Assembly: GCF_040095835.1 (NCBI RefSeq)
Contig: NZ_JBBMFT010000004.1
Coordinates: 270,988-334,987, forward strand
Length of the DNA: 64,000 nt
Reading direction: 5' to 3'
Source of the DNA: Flavonifractor hominis
Lineage (GTDB): Bacteria > Bacillota > Clostridia > Oscillospirales > Oscillospiraceae
Shown: in pieces, positions 7,826-16,801 of the stretch
Position numbering within the stretch: position 1 is the stretch's first letter
How the letters are laid out: every line of letters begins with the position of its first letter
The notes under the pieces: generated by a model
What the model was told of the DNA's origin: nothing
The model's database searches: none
What the model saw: only the letters and a program-made list of their open reading frames with translations
Program-made: the position numbers and the translations under genes

Positions 7826-8686
7826 TTAGGCTCTCAAAAACCCTTTACCAAAAATCTCACTGGAGTTGGCCACAATCAGGAATGCGTGGGGATCCATCTC
7901 CTTAAGGTGGCGGCGGAGCATCACTGCCTGGCCGCGGGAGAGAACGGTGAGCACGACATGATGAATTTCATGGGTGTATGCGCCCTGGGCCTGCCACACG
8001 GTGGCGCCCCGGACCAGGGTGTGGGTGACGTAGTCACACACCTGCTCAGGGTGGGACGTAATGACGAAAAAGGCCTTGCGGCGGTTGAACGACTCGATGG
8101 CGCTGTCCACCAGCACCGACTTGAGGGCAAGGCCAAGCAGGGAACACAGGCCAGACTGCACATTGAATACCACCAGAGCGGCGGCGGCAATGGCTACGTC
8201 GGAGACCAGCAGCGCCCGGCCAACGTCCATGCCAGAGTACTTTTTCAGGATCATGGCGGCAATGTCGGTACCGCCGGAGGAGGCACCAATATTAAAGAGA
8301 ATGGCCGAACCGATGGCGGGGAGGATGACAGCGAAGAGCAGCTCCAGCATCAGCTGGTCGGTAAGAGGGCCGTTCAATGGGCAAATGACCTCAAACAGCT
8401 GCACCAGCCCCGCGTAAAGCAGGGAACAGTATACGGTCCGAAATCCAAACCCCTTGTCCAGCAGCAGAAAGCCCAGCACCAGAAACAACAGGTTGATGAT
8501 GGAGTTGAAGGTGGATGGGGACAGCTGTGGGATAAGCTTACCCAACAGGACCGCCATACCGGATACGCCGCCCATGGAGAAGTTGTTGGGAAACTTGAAG
8601 AAGTATACACCGATGGACACCAACGCAGTGCCCAAGGTCATCAGCAGCACATCCTGGAGCAGGTCTTTACCCACCAGCTTTTTCAT
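7826..8686 (-). CDS. YitT family membrane protein (DUF161/DUF2179)
   Basis: 286 residues. The N-terminal two thirds hold five or six hydrophobic segments with the YitT-family GGVSGMAVLLGK and NIGASSGGTDIAAMIL motifs. The last ~80 residues (SFNRRKAFFVITSHPEQV onwards) match the soluble DUF2179 domain. The transported substrate of this family is not established. The ATG at 8686 sits 8 nt after GGAGG, which overlaps the stop codon of the upstream SLH/GH18 gene; the two form one operon ending at the terminator at 7788-7820. Confidence 0.85.
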   Translation of the reverse strand: MKKLVGKDLLQDVLLMTLGTALVSIGVYFFKFPNNFSMGGVSGMAVLLGKLIPQLSPSTFNSIINLLFLVLGFLLLDKGFGFRTVYCSLLYAGLVQLFEVICPLNGPLTDQLMLELLFAVILPAIGSAILFNIGASSGGTDIAAMILKKYSGMDVGRALLVSDVAIAAAALVVFNVQSGLCSLLGLALKSVLVDSAIESFNRRKAFFVITSHPEQVCDYVTHTLVRGATVWQAQGAYTHEIHHVVLTVLSRGQAVMLRRHLKEMDPHAFLIVANSSEIFGKGFLRA

Positions 8687-8697
8687 AATGATCCTCC

Positions 8698-10356
8698 TCA
8701 GCGGGCGCTTTCCACGGCGCTCCAAACGTCATACCCCGTTGCGGTTGGGATATTTCCAAGCCGCCAGAGGGACACGCCGGTGATGCCGAACATCCGGGCC
8801 AGTTCAATCTTATCCAGTACGCTCTGCTCGTTTTCATACCAGACCTTGTAGCGCTCTCCGTCCTCTGTGGTATAGATGGCATAGGGGTTGCGGTAGTGTT
8901 CGCTGTAAGTCACTTGGGTATCCGCCTGAGCCAGGCGGGCGGTAAGGGTGTCCTGCGCGGGGTGATAAATGGTGGTGTCCAGCAGCCGGCCATCGGCGTC
9001 AATGTGGAAGCCGGCAGTGCCGAAGGAAATAGCCAGGGCCACCTTGCTCACGTCGGACACACCGGTGACGGGATCGGTAATGTCCCGCAGAGCCTCGTAG
9101 ATCTGGGGGAAGGGGGTGACGGGGGAATCGGTGTTGGCGGTGCCCAGATAAGAGGTGGGGATGGAGGTCCACTGATAGTCGTGGGCCATGAGGATCACCT
9201 TGTCACACACCTCGCCCAGCCCATGGTAGTCAAAGCCGGTATACCAGGTGTCGGGCTGGACGCAGACATACAGCGTTTTATTCTCCGGCAGAGCCGTGCG
9301 CAGCTCTTCCATAAAGGTGACGTAGTCGGCTTTGAGGGTATCCCCTTTCAAAGCCTCAAAATCTATGGTGAGCCCTGCGTAGTCCGACGCGGCATCCACC
9401 AGCGCGTTGACTGCCTGAGTCCGGGCCTGAGGGGTGGATACCACGGCGGCCACGGTGGAGGTGGTGGTACCGTCGGACAGGGTGATGGAGTCGGCGGCAG
9501 AGGCATATACATTTAGGTTATAGGGGACCTGGTTCTGCTCAAAGTAGCTGGTGGCGAGCGTGGAGTCGGAGGGTTTTACCCATTCGTTGCCGCCGGAGGA
9601 GGTGGAGTTGAGGGTTGGACCATCCGCAGTATACTCCATCCGGGCCCAGCCCAAGCTGACGGCGTCCATTTCCCGGGTCAGGGCGATCTGGGAATAGGAA
9701 GAGAACGCGTAAAATCCATGCAGCCATTCTACCCTGGAGGTATAGCGTTCATACACCCGCACCAGCATGGCCGCGGCTTCCTCACGCTTGGCGGAGGTGG
9801 TGGGCAGAAACTTCAGTGAACCGTCAGGCCCTGCCACTCCGGTAATCATGCCGATATCATAGGCAATCGCGATGTACCCCTGGTTGCGCTCCACGTCGTC
9901 AAAGGGAAGGCTGAGTTCCCCCAGATCCTGGGCCAGAGTGTCATATCCCAGAGCCCGCACCAGCATAATGGCCATCTCTTCCCGGCTGATGTAGTCATCG
10001 GGGCGGAACGCGCCGGAGGGATCCATCACGTTGTGGGCCCGGGCGGTTTCCACATAGGAGTAGCACCACTTGGAGGCAGCGCAGTCGATGTAAGACGGAG
10101 CCTGGGGCGTCACCAGATCCCAATCGAACATGCGGCACAGAATGGTGACGAATTCCCCGCGGGTAATGTCCTTGCCGACTCCAAAGGTACCATCGGTATA
10201 GCCCTCCATCAGCCCATAGGATTCCACCTTGTCGATGATCTCGGCGGCCCAGCTGCCCTCCGTGTCGGAAAAGGCGGCCTGAGCAGTGGGAGAGATGGGG
10301 GAGGCACACAGTAGCAGCGCCGTGGCCAGCGCCGCCGCGCACAATTGACGTTTCAT
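8698..10356 (-). CDS. SLH-domain cell-wall protein with GH18 hydrolase domain
   Basis: A 552-residue secreted protein. A signal peptide (residues 1-27, ending AQA) is followed by three SLH repeats (about 30-80, 88-140 and 150-205; see YTDGTFGVGKDITRGEF) that bind cell-wall polymers. A glycoside hydrolase family 18 barrel follows (about 210-550). YAGLTIDFEAL contains the catalytic Glu334 of the DxxDxDxE-type motif in a shortened form. Relatives include YaaH/SleL-type N-acetylglucosaminidases of spore cortex and chitinase-like enzymes, so peptidoglycan cleavage is more likely than chitin degradation. AGGAGGT precedes the ATG. It heads an operon with the YitT-like gene. Confidence 0.88.
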   Translation of the reverse strand: MKRQLCAAALATALLLCASPISPTAQAAFSDTEGSWAAEIIDKVESYGLMEGYTDGTFGVGKDITRGEFVTILCRMFDWDLVTPQAPSYIDCAASKWCYSYVETARAHNVMDPSGAFRPDDYISREEMAIMLVRALGYDTLAQDLGELSLPFDDVERNQGYIAIAYDIGMITGVAGPDGSLKFLPTTSAKREEAAAMLVRVYERYTSRVEWLHGFYAFSSYSQIALTREMDAVSLGWARMEYTADGPTLNSTSSGGNEWVKPSDSTLATSYFEQNQVPYNLNVYASAADSITLSDGTTTSTVAAVVSTPQARTQAVNALVDAASDYAGLTIDFEALKGDTLKADYVTFMEELRTALPENKTLYVCVQPDTWYTGFDYHGLGEVCDKVILMAHDYQWTSIPTSYLGTANTDSPVTPFPQIYEALRDITDPVTGVSDVSKVALAISFGTAGFHIDADGRLLDTTIYHPAQDTLTARLAQADTQVTYSEHYRNPYAIYTTEDGERYKVWYENEQSVLDKIELARMFGITGVSLWRLGNIPTATGYDVWSAVESAR

Positions 10357-10403
10357 CGGAAAGACCTCCTTTGTATAAAAACAACTGCTTCCAGTCTGCC
10401 GCT

Positions 10404-10432
10404 ATTGTATCAAAAAACGAAAAAAAGCACAA
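10404..10432 (-). promoter_or_regulatory. Sigma-A promoter of the SLH/GH18 operon
   Basis: On the minus strand TTGTGC, a 17-nt T-rich spacer and TACAAT, about 50 nt before the ATG at 10356. Confidence 0.65.
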
Positions 10433-10536
10433 TCCCAACCGCCTCTGCCCCTGGAAAAGGAAAATTTGACCACGCTCCGTATAAAATTTCTAAAAACAGG
10501 TGACGAAAGAGACGATTTTTGATAGAATATGGTCGG

Positions 10537-10565
10537 TTGCACTGGTCTGTAAAATTAGATACAAT
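10537..10565 (+). promoter_or_regulatory. Sigma-A promoter of xpt
   Basis: TTGCAC, 17-nt spacer, TACAAT. The expected start near 10572 leaves a leader of only about 28 nt, too short for the purine riboswitch that often precedes xpt in Bacilli. Confidence 0.7.
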
Positions 10566-10600
10566 AGAAATGAATTTTTTGTGAACGAGGAGGCGGGGGT

Positions 10601-11176
10601 ATGAAGCTGCTGGAGGAGCGCATCCGCACCGACGGAAAAATTCGCGAGGGCGGCGTGCTCAAGGTGGACAGCTTTCTGAACCATCAGATGGACATCAGAC
10701 TGTTTCTGGAGATGGGAAAGGAGTTTTTGCGCCTGTATGGAGACTGCGGAGTCACTAAGATTTTGACCATCGAGGCATCGGGGATCGGGATCGCGTGTGT
10801 GGCTGCGCAGTTTTTTGATTGCCCTGTGATTTTTGCCAAGAAGAGCAAGAGCCGCAACATCGACGGGGATGTGTACACCTCCAAGGTGGAGTCCTTCACC
10901 CACGGGAAGGTATATGATATCATTGTGTCCAAGGAGTTCCTGCGTCCGGAGGACCGGGTGCTCATCATTGACGATTTCCTGGCCAATGGCAGCGCCCTGC
11001 AGGGGCTGATCAAGCTGGTGCAGGACGCGGGCGCCACCCTGGTGGGCGCCGGCATCGCGGTGGAGAAGGCCTTCCAGCCCGGCGGCGATCTGATCCGCGG
11101 CATGGGTGTACGGGTGGAATCTCTGGCCCGCATCAAGGATATGAGCGTGGAACACGGTGTGGAGTTCTGCGACTGA
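10601..11176 (+). CDS. xpt: Xanthine phosphoribosyltransferase
   Basis: 191 residues, matching Bacillus Xpt in length and motifs: LKVDSFLNHQ at the N-terminus, TIEASGIGIA, the PRPP-binding loop VLIIDDFLANG, and EKAFQPGGD with RVESLARI near the C-terminus. It converts xanthine and PRPP to XMP in the cytoplasm for purine salvage. GGAGGCGGGGG precedes the ATG. It lies directly upstream of the nucleoside-type ABC transporter genes, which fits purine salvage after uptake. Confidence 0.93.
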   Translation: MKLLEERIRTDGKIREGGVLKVDSFLNHQMDIRLFLEMGKEFLRLYGDCGVTKILTIEASGIGIACVAAQFFDCPVIFAKKSKSRNIDGDVYTSKVESFTHGKVYDIIVSKEFLRPEDRVLIIDDFLANGSALQGLIKLVQDAGATLVGAGIAVEKAFQPGGDLIRGMGVRVESLARIKDMSVEHGVEFCD

Positions 11177-11377
11177 GCGTACGTAATATCTGAGCAAACA
11201 AAGCGAGACCGGCTGCCGCAGGCGGAGGATACCCTCCGTGATGAGCGGATGAGAAAGACAATGCGCCCATGGCGCCCGTCTGTGAGCAAGGGGAGACATT
11301 TCCCCTCTCAGGCAGCCGTTTTGAATAGAAGTACCTTGCTGTAACAACAATTTTGTATGATACAAGGAGGAACTGAC
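11177..11377 (+). other. 200-nt spacer with hairpins upstream of the first BMP gene
   Basis: No coding sequence seen. Two inverted repeats occur: CGGAGG/CCTCCG around 11222-11240 and GGGGAG/TCCCCTC around 11290-11310. Neither is followed by a U-run and no known riboswitch core is recognisable. The second BMP gene is also preceded by a GC-rich hairpin. Confidence 0.4.
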
Positions 11378-12610
11378 ATGAAGAAAAGACTGCTTGCACT
11401 GCTCCTGGCGGGCGCCATGACGTTTACTCTGGCTTCCTGCGGCAACACCAGCGACAACACCGGCGAAACCACGCCCGCCGATGAGACTGCCGCTACCGGC
11501 GAAACTGCTCCCGCCGGCGAGACCAAGACCGTCAAGGTAGGCATGATCTGCATCGGTGACGAGAATGACCAGGGCTACACCTATAACTTCATCCGCGGCC
11601 AGGAGGCTGCTACCGAGGCCCTGGCGGCCGAGGGGATCAACGTGGAGTGGGTGGTCAAGTACAACATCGGTGAGGACTCCACCTGCGAGGATGCCAACAT
11701 CGAACTGGCCGACGAGGGCTGCCAGCTCATCTTCAACACCTCTTACGGCTTTGAGGACTATATGCTGAAGGTGGCCGCCGACTACCCCGAGATCCAGTTT
11801 GTGGCCTGCACCAATCAGCAGTCTGCCGTGGACAGCCTGGATAACACCCACAACGCCTTTGCCAACATCTATGAGGGCCGCTACCTGGCCGGCGTGGTGG
11901 CTGGTATGAAGGTCCAGCAGCTCATTGACGAGGGTACCATTACCGCTGACGAGGCCGTTATCGGTTATGTGGGCGCTTTCCCCTACGCTGAGGTTATCTC
12001 CGGCTTTACTGCGTTCTATCTGGGCGCCAAGAGCGTGTGCCCCAGTGTGACCATGAAGGTCAAGTACGTCAACTCCTGGTCGGATGCCACGGAGGAGGCC
12101 AATGCCGCCCGTGCTCTGTGTGACGAGGGCTGCGTGCTCATCTCCCAGCACTCCGATAATACCACCCCCGCCACCGCAGCCCAGGAGGCCGGCGCCTTCC
12201 ACTGCGGTTACAACAACGATATGACCGGCGTGGCTCCCGAGGCAAGCCTCATTTCCACCCGCATTGACTGGTCTGTGTACATGGAATACGCCATCTCCGC
12301 TGTGGCCAACGGCGAGAACTTTGATCAGGACTGGACCGACAACATGGCCGACGGCGCTGTGGTGCTCACTCAGCTGAACGAAGCCATTGCCGCCCCCGGC
12401 ACCCAGGAGGCCATTGAGAAGGCCGAGTCCGACCTGGCCGGTGGTATGCACGTCTTTGCCGGCCCCCTGTCCGGTCATGACCACTGGGATCCCAGCGTAA
12501 CCTGGAGCATCGGCGAGGGCGAGTATTTTGCCGAGTCCGACCTGAGCCAGGAGGGCGGCCTGTCCGCGCCTCAGTTTGCCTGGATCATTGACGGCATTAC
12601 CGAGGAGTAA
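11378..12610 (+). CDS. BMP-family nucleoside-binding lipoprotein (copy 1)
   Basis: 410 residues. The lipoprotein signal MKKRLLALLLAGAMTFTLASC is followed by a low-complexity Thr/Pro/Ala/Glu linker to about residue 50. A BMP/PnrA-type periplasmic-binding-like domain then starts at VKVGMICIGDENDQGYTYNF. In this family the protein captures nucleosides outside the membrane for the ABC transporter encoded downstream. AAGGAGG precedes the ATG. It is a close paralogue of the next gene, sharing long identical blocks (YNIGEDST, NIELADEGCQLI, NQQSAVD), so the pair is a tandem duplication. Confidence 0.9.
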   Translation: MKKRLLALLLAGAMTFTLASCGNTSDNTGETTPADETAATGETAPAGETKTVKVGMICIGDENDQGYTYNFIRGQEAATEALAAEGINVEWVVKYNIGEDSTCEDANIELADEGCQLIFNTSYGFEDYMLKVAADYPEIQFVACTNQQSAVDSLDNTHNAFANIYEGRYLAGVVAGMKVQQLIDEGTITADEAVIGYVGAFPYAEVISGFTAFYLGAKSVCPSVTMKVKYVNSWSDATEEANAARALCDEGCVLISQHSDNTTPATAAQEAGAFHCGYNNDMTGVAPEASLISTRIDWSVYMEYAISAVANGENFDQDWTDNMADGAVVLTQLNEAIAAPGTQEAIEKAESDLAGGMHVFAGPLSGHDHWDPSVTWSIGEGEYFAESDLSQEGGLSAPQFAWIIDGITEE

Positions 12611-12629
12611 TCCCTGCACAGCGTGCCGG

Positions 12630-12653
12630 GAGGAGGACCGCAAGGTCCTCCTC
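12630..12653 (+). other. GNRA-capped hairpin between the two BMP genes
   Basis: The 10-bp stem GAGGAGGACC/GGTCCTCCTC is closed by a GCAA tetraloop and lies 20 nt after the first BMP stop. The downstream T-run is weak, so an mRNA stabiliser or partial terminator that sets unequal levels of the two lipoproteins is more likely than full termination. Confidence 0.6.
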
Positions 12654-12702
12654 TCAGCGCTTGTTTAAAACCATAATTGAAAAAGAAAGAGAGTGCATTC
12701 CA

Positions 12703-13929
12703 ATGAAGAAGAGACTGCTGAGCCTGCTGCTGGCGGGCGCCATGACCTTTGCGCTGACCTCCTGCGGCAGCAGCGACGCCGGCGAGACCACCCCCGCTGG
12801 TACCGAGACCACCCCTGCCGCCAGCGAGGAGACCACCCCCGCCGAGGGCAAGACCGTGAAGGTGGGCCTCATCTGCAACGGCGATGAGAACGACCAGGGC
12901 TACACCTACAACTTCATCGAGTCCACCAAGCTGGCCACCGAGAAGCTGGCTGAGGACGGCATCAATGTGGAGTGGGTCATCAAGTACAACATCGGTGAGG
13001 ACTCCACCGCCGAGGACGCCAACATCGAACTGGCCGACGAGGGCTGCCAGCTCATCATCAATAACTCCTATGGCCTGGAGGACTTCATGCTGAAGGTGGC
13101 TCCCGACTATCCGGAGGTCCAGTTTGTCTCCTGCACCAACCAGCAGTCCGCCGTGGATGACCTGGATAACACCCACAACGCCTTTGCCAAGCTCCACCAG
13201 GGCAGCTATGTGGCGGGCGTGGCCGCTGGCATGAAGCTCAATCAGCTCATTGAGGATGGTACTCTTACCGAGGACAACGCTTACATCGGCTACGTTTCCT
13301 CCTTCCCCTATCCCGAGCCTCTGTCCATGCTGACCTCCCTCTACCTGGGCGCCAAGAGCGTGTGTCCCACCGTGGGCGTGAAGGTCAAGTACATCAACTC
13401 CTGGGGCAACCTGACCGAGGAAGCCAACGCCGCCCAGGCTCTGTGCGATGAGGGCTGCAAGGTCATCTCCAACTACACCGACGGCTCCGCCGCCGCCACC
13501 ACCGCTCAGTCCAACGGCGCCTACTATGTGGGTTATACCGCCGACGTTACCTCCGTAGCTCCCGAGTCCGCCATCATCTCCACTCGTGTGGACTGGTCCA
13601 TCTACATGGAGTACGCCATCACCTGCATCGCCAACGGCGAGGAGATTGCCCAGGACTGGTCGAATGACATTGCTTCCGGTGCTGTGACCATGACCACCCT
13701 GAACGAGGCCGTGGCTGCCCCCGGCACTGCCGAGGCTATTGCCAAAGCCGAGGAAGATCTGGCCGGCGGCATGTATGTCTTCACTGGTCCTATGACCGGC
13801 ACCAACACCTTTGACGGCAGCGCCTGGAGCCTGGCCGAGGGTGAGCACTATGTGGAGTCCGATGTGGCCAGCGGCGGCCTGTCCGCCCCCCAGTTCTGCT
13901 GGGTCATTGACGGCATCACTGTGGAGTAA
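12703..13929 (+). CDS. BMP-family nucleoside-binding lipoprotein (copy 2)
   Basis: 408 residues with the same plan as copy 1: signal MKKRLLSLLLAGAMTFALTSC, a Thr/Pro linker, then the BMP domain from VKVGLICNGDENDQGYTYNF. The copies differ most in the linker and in surface segments around the mid-domain (FPYPEPLSMLTSLYLG versus FPYAEVISGFTAFYLG), so they may prefer different nucleosides. The ribosome site (AGAAAGAGAG) is weaker than that of copy 1. A strong terminator follows, so the ABC core genes are transcribed separately. Confidence 0.9.
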   Translation: MKKRLLSLLLAGAMTFALTSCGSSDAGETTPAGTETTPAASEETTPAEGKTVKVGLICNGDENDQGYTYNFIESTKLATEKLAEDGINVEWVIKYNIGEDSTAEDANIELADEGCQLIINNSYGLEDFMLKVAPDYPEVQFVSCTNQQSAVDDLDNTHNAFAKLHQGSYVAGVAAGMKLNQLIEDGTLTEDNAYIGYVSSFPYPEPLSMLTSLYLGAKSVCPTVGVKVKYINSWGNLTEEANAAQALCDEGCKVISNYTDGSAAATTAQSNGAYYVGYTADVTSVAPESAIISTRVDWSIYMEYAITCIANGEEIAQDWSNDIASGAVTMTTLNEAVAAPGTAEAIAKAEEDLAGGMYVFTGPMTGTNTFDGSAWSLAEGEHYVESDVASGGLSAPQFCWVIDGITVE

Positions 13930-13954
13930 GCCTGAAGAGGCACGCCTCCCGCGT

Positions 13955-13988
13955 GCAAAATGCCCGTCCGGCCGGACGGGCATTTTGC
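13955..13988 (+). terminator. Terminator after the BMP genes
   Basis: A perfect 34-bp palindrome with 17-nt arms (GCAAAATGCCCGTCCGG and its complement), with flanking A and T runs, 25 nt after the BMP copy 2 stop. Confidence 0.85.
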
Positions 13989-13995
13989 GTAAGGA

Positions 13996-14009
13996 GTTTC
14001 CCGGGAAAC
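13996..14009. promoter_or_regulatory. Candidate Noc-binding site
   Basis: GTTTCCCGGGAAAC is a perfect 14-bp intergenic palindrome. It has the CCCGGG centre of the Noc binding sequence (ATTTCCCGGGAAAT) with parS-like outer bases. A Noc-type ParB is encoded 6.3 kb away. Confidence 0.45.
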
Positions 14010-14042
14010 GGGAGATTTTCCATCTTTTTTCCCGTTGGTCGA

Positions 14043-14071
14043 TTTACGGGAGAGGGGAAATTTGCTATAAT
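14043..14071 (+). promoter_or_regulatory. Promoter of the ABC core genes
   Basis: TTTACG, 17-nt spacer, TGC-TATAAT (extended -10). It lies 38 nt before the ATPase start codon. Confidence 0.65.
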
Positions 14072-14108
14072 CCAACCGTGAGACAACGGTTACAGCGACA
14101 GAGAAAGG

Positions 14109-15692
14109 ATGAGTGGCTTGGAGAATGTAAGCGCCATTCGGCTCCAGGGCATCACCAAACGGTTTGGGACCGTGGTGGCCAACGACGGCATCGACCTGGA
14201 GGTGAAGCGGGGCGAGATCCTCTCCCTGCTGGGAGAGAACGGCAGCGGTAAGACCACGCTGATGAACATGATCTCCGGCATCTACTTCCCGGACGCAGGG
14301 CACATTTATGTAGGAGGACGGGAAGTCACCATCCGCTCTCCCAAGGACGCCTTTGATCTGGGGATCGGCATGATCCACCAGCACTTTAAGCTGGTGGACG
14401 TGTTTACCGCCGCGGAGAACATCGTGCTGGGTCTGGACGAAAAGGGCAAGTTTGACAAAAAGGCTGTGGCCGCCAAAGTGCGGGAGATCAGCGAGCGTTA
14501 TGGATTTGACATCGATCCCAACAAAAAGGTCTATGACATGTCCGTATCGGAGAAGCAGACGGTGGAGATCGTCAAGGTGCTCTATCGGGGGGCCGATATC
14601 CTGATCCTGGACGAGCCCACTGCGGTGCTTACCCCTCAGGAGACCGACAAGCTCTTTGCCGTGCTGCGCAACATGAAGGCCGACGGGAAGGCCATCGTCA
14701 TCATCACCCACAAGCTCCACGAGGTAATGGAGATCTCCGACCAGGTGGCGGTGCTGCGCAAGGGCAAGTACATCGGAACGGTCAATACCGCCGACACCGA
14801 TCCCCAGGCCCTCACTGAGATGATGGTGGGCCGGGCGGTGAGTCTGAACATCGACCGGCCTGAGGCCAAGTACCGGGATCTGCGCCTGGAGGTAAAGGAT
14901 CTGACCTGCCGCAGCCCGGAAGGGGTCTGCACGCTGGACAGCGTGAGTTTCCAGGCCTTCGGCGGGGAAATCCTGGGCATTGCCGGTATTGCCGGCTCCG
15001 GCCAGAAGGAACTGCTGGAGGCGGTGGCCGGGCTTCAGGGGACAGAGAAGGGCAGTGTGCTTTACTATCCGCCCCACCCCAACAGCGAGATTGCCGGCCA
15101 GCATGTGCCGGTGGACCGCAACGGGGAAGAGCTGCTGGGCAAGACCCCCAGCCAGATCCAGAAGATCGGGGTCAACCTGGCCTTTGTACCGGAGGACCGC
15201 TTGGGCATGGGCCTGGTGGGCAGCATGAACATGGTAGACAACATGATGCTCAAGACCTACAAAGCCCACCCCGGACCCATGGTGGACCGCAAATCCCCCA
15301 AGGCTCTGGCTCAGCGCCTGATTCAGGAGCTGGAGATCGTCACCCCTGGGGTGGCTACCCCGGTGCGCCGCCTGTCCGGCGGCAACGTACAGAAAGTGCT
15401 GGTGGGCCGCGAGATCGACTCCAACCCCACCGTACTTATGACCGCCTATCCGGTGCGCGGTCTGGACATCAACTCCTCCTACACCATTTACCATCTGCTC
15501 AACCAGCAGAAGATGAAGGGTGTGGCTGTGGTGCTGGTAGGCGAGGATCTGGATGTGCTGCTGGAGCTGTGTGACCGCATCCTGGTGCTGTGCGGCGGCA
15601 AGGTCTCCGGTATCGTGGACGGCCGTACGGCCACCAAGGAAGAGATTGGCCTGTACATGACCCGCGTGGGCGGCGGAAAGGAGAACGCGTGA
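14109..15692 (+). CDS. Nucleoside-type ABC transporter, duplicated ATPase
   Basis: 527 residues with two nucleotide-binding domains fused, as in the NupO/BmpB family. Domain 1 has Walker A GENGSGKTT, signature MSVSEKQ (degenerate) and Walker B ILILDEPTA. Domain 2 has a degenerate Walker A (GIAGSGQKELL), the good signature LSGGNVQK and a Walker B reading VLMTAYPVRGLD, which lacks the catalytic Glu; such asymmetry is normal here. The ATG at 14109 directly abuts AAAGG, so the in-frame TTG at 14118, with better spacing, may be the true start. The stop overlaps the start of the first permease. Confidence 0.92.
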   Translation: MSGLENVSAIRLQGITKRFGTVVANDGIDLEVKRGEILSLLGENGSGKTTLMNMISGIYFPDAGHIYVGGREVTIRSPKDAFDLGIGMIHQHFKLVDVFTAAENIVLGLDEKGKFDKKAVAAKVREISERYGFDIDPNKKVYDMSVSEKQTVEIVKVLYRGADILILDEPTAVLTPQETDKLFAVLRNMKADGKAIVIITHKLHEVMEISDQVAVLRKGKYIGTVNTADTDPQALTEMMVGRAVSLNIDRPEAKYRDLRLEVKDLTCRSPEGVCTLDSVSFQAFGGEILGIAGIAGSGQKELLEAVAGLQGTEKGSVLYYPPHPNSEIAGQHVPVDRNGEELLGKTPSQIQKIGVNLAFVPEDRLGMGLVGSMNMVDNMMLKTYKAHPGPMVDRKSPKALAQRLIQELEIVTPGVATPVRRLSGGNVQKVLVGREIDSNPTVLMTAYPVRGLDINSSYTIYHLLNQQKMKGVAVVLVGEDLDVLLELCDRILVLCGGKVSGIVDGRTATKEEIGLYMTRVGGGKENA

Positions 15693-16801
15693 TGCACAAC
15701 ACATCATCCCACCGGACCCCACTGGTCCGGCTGGCCAAGCGGGAGCACATGAATCCCGGCGCCCAATGGGCCATCCGGATTGCCGCGATCCTGCTGGCTC
15801 TGGTGGTGGGGGGGCTGGTGATGCTCCTTTCGGGCAACAACCCCCTGGAGGGGTATGCCACCATCCTCACCGGCTCGCTGGGCAAGACCAGTGCCATCCG
15901 GCAGACGGTGAAAAACTTCATTCCTCTGCTGGGTACGGCTCTGGCCATCGCCCCTTGCTTTAAAATGCGTTTTTGGAACATCGGCGCTGAGGGACAGATT
16001 ACCGCCGGCGCCATGTGCGCCACCTACTTTGCCCTGTACTGGGCAGATAAGCTGCCCCAGGTCCCTCTGCTGCTGCTCATGTTTGTGGCCGGCGCCATCG
16101 GCGGTGGTATCTGGGCGCTCATTCCTGCCTTTTTCAAGGCCCGCTGGGGAACTAACGAGACTCTGTTCACCCTGATGATGAACTACATCATCATCGGCTT
16201 TGTCAAGTACCTGCAGGGCGGCCCCTGGGAAAAGATGCCCCGGGGCAGCCAGCAGATCGCCCAGTTTGAGGCCAACGCCTGCCTGCCCAAAGTGGCGGGG
16301 GTGTACTGCGGATGGATCATTGTTCTGGTGCTGGTGTTCGTCATGTTCTGGTACATGAAGTACACCAAGCAGGGCTACGAGATCGCCGTGGTGGGCGAGA
16401 GCGAGAACACCGCCCGCTATGCCGGTATGAATGTGCCCTTCATCATCATGCGTACCATGTTCCTCTCGGGCGCTATTTCGGGCATCGTGGGCTTCATGCT
16501 GGTGTCGGGCGCCAACAACACGCTGTACGACGGCGTGGCCGCCGGAGTGGGCTTTACCGCCATTACCGTGGCCTGGCTGGCCCAGCTTAATCCCTTTGCC
16601 ATGGTGGGCATCTCTGCTATGCTGGCGGTGCTCCAGAAGGGCGCGGATACGCTGCAGACCAAGATGCAGGTACCCGCTTCCATCTCGGACGTCATCACCG
16701 GCGTGCTGCTGTTCTTCATGCTGGGGTGTGAATTCTTTATCAACTACCGGCTCATTTTCTCCCACAGCAGCCGGAAGAACCAGAAGGAGGTAGGGGAATG
16801 A
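15692..16801 (+). CDS. Nucleoside-type ABC transporter permease 1
   Basis: A 369-residue BPD_transp_2-family permease with about ten membrane helices, starting with IAAILLALVVGGLVMLL after a short basic cytoplasmic tail. The motifs FWNIGAEGQITAGA and ARYAGMN are conserved in NupP-type permeases. The ATG overlaps the ATPase stop (TGATG), which was used to choose the start. With permease 2 it should form the membrane channel fed by the BMP lipoproteins. Confidence 0.92.
   Translation: MHNTSSHRTPLVRLAKREHMNPGAQWAIRIAAILLALVVGGLVMLLSGNNPLEGYATILTGSLGKTSAIRQTVKNFIPLLGTALAIAPCFKMRFWNIGAEGQITAGAMCATYFALYWADKLPQVPLLLLMFVAGAIGGGIWALIPAFFKARWGTNETLFTLMMNYIIIGFVKYLQGGPWEKMPRGSQQIAQFEANACLPKVAGVYCGWIIVLVLVFVMFWYMKYTKQGYEIAVVGESENTARYAGMNVPFIIMRTMFLSGAISGIVGFMLVSGANNTLYDGVAAGVGFTAITVAWLAQLNPFAMVGISAMLAVLQKGADTLQTKMQVPASISDVITGVLLFFMLGCEFFINYRLIFSHSSRKNQKEVGE

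Noticed and set aside
10572..10600. Purine riboswitch upstream of xpt
   Set aside because: The promoter leaves a leader of only about 28 nt and no aptamer core is present.
10490..15722. Very long minus-strand ORFs opposite the two BMP genes and the ABC ATPase
   Set aside because: They mirror the codon pattern of well-supported plus-strand genes and give low-complexity Gly/His/Val proteins without ribosome sites.
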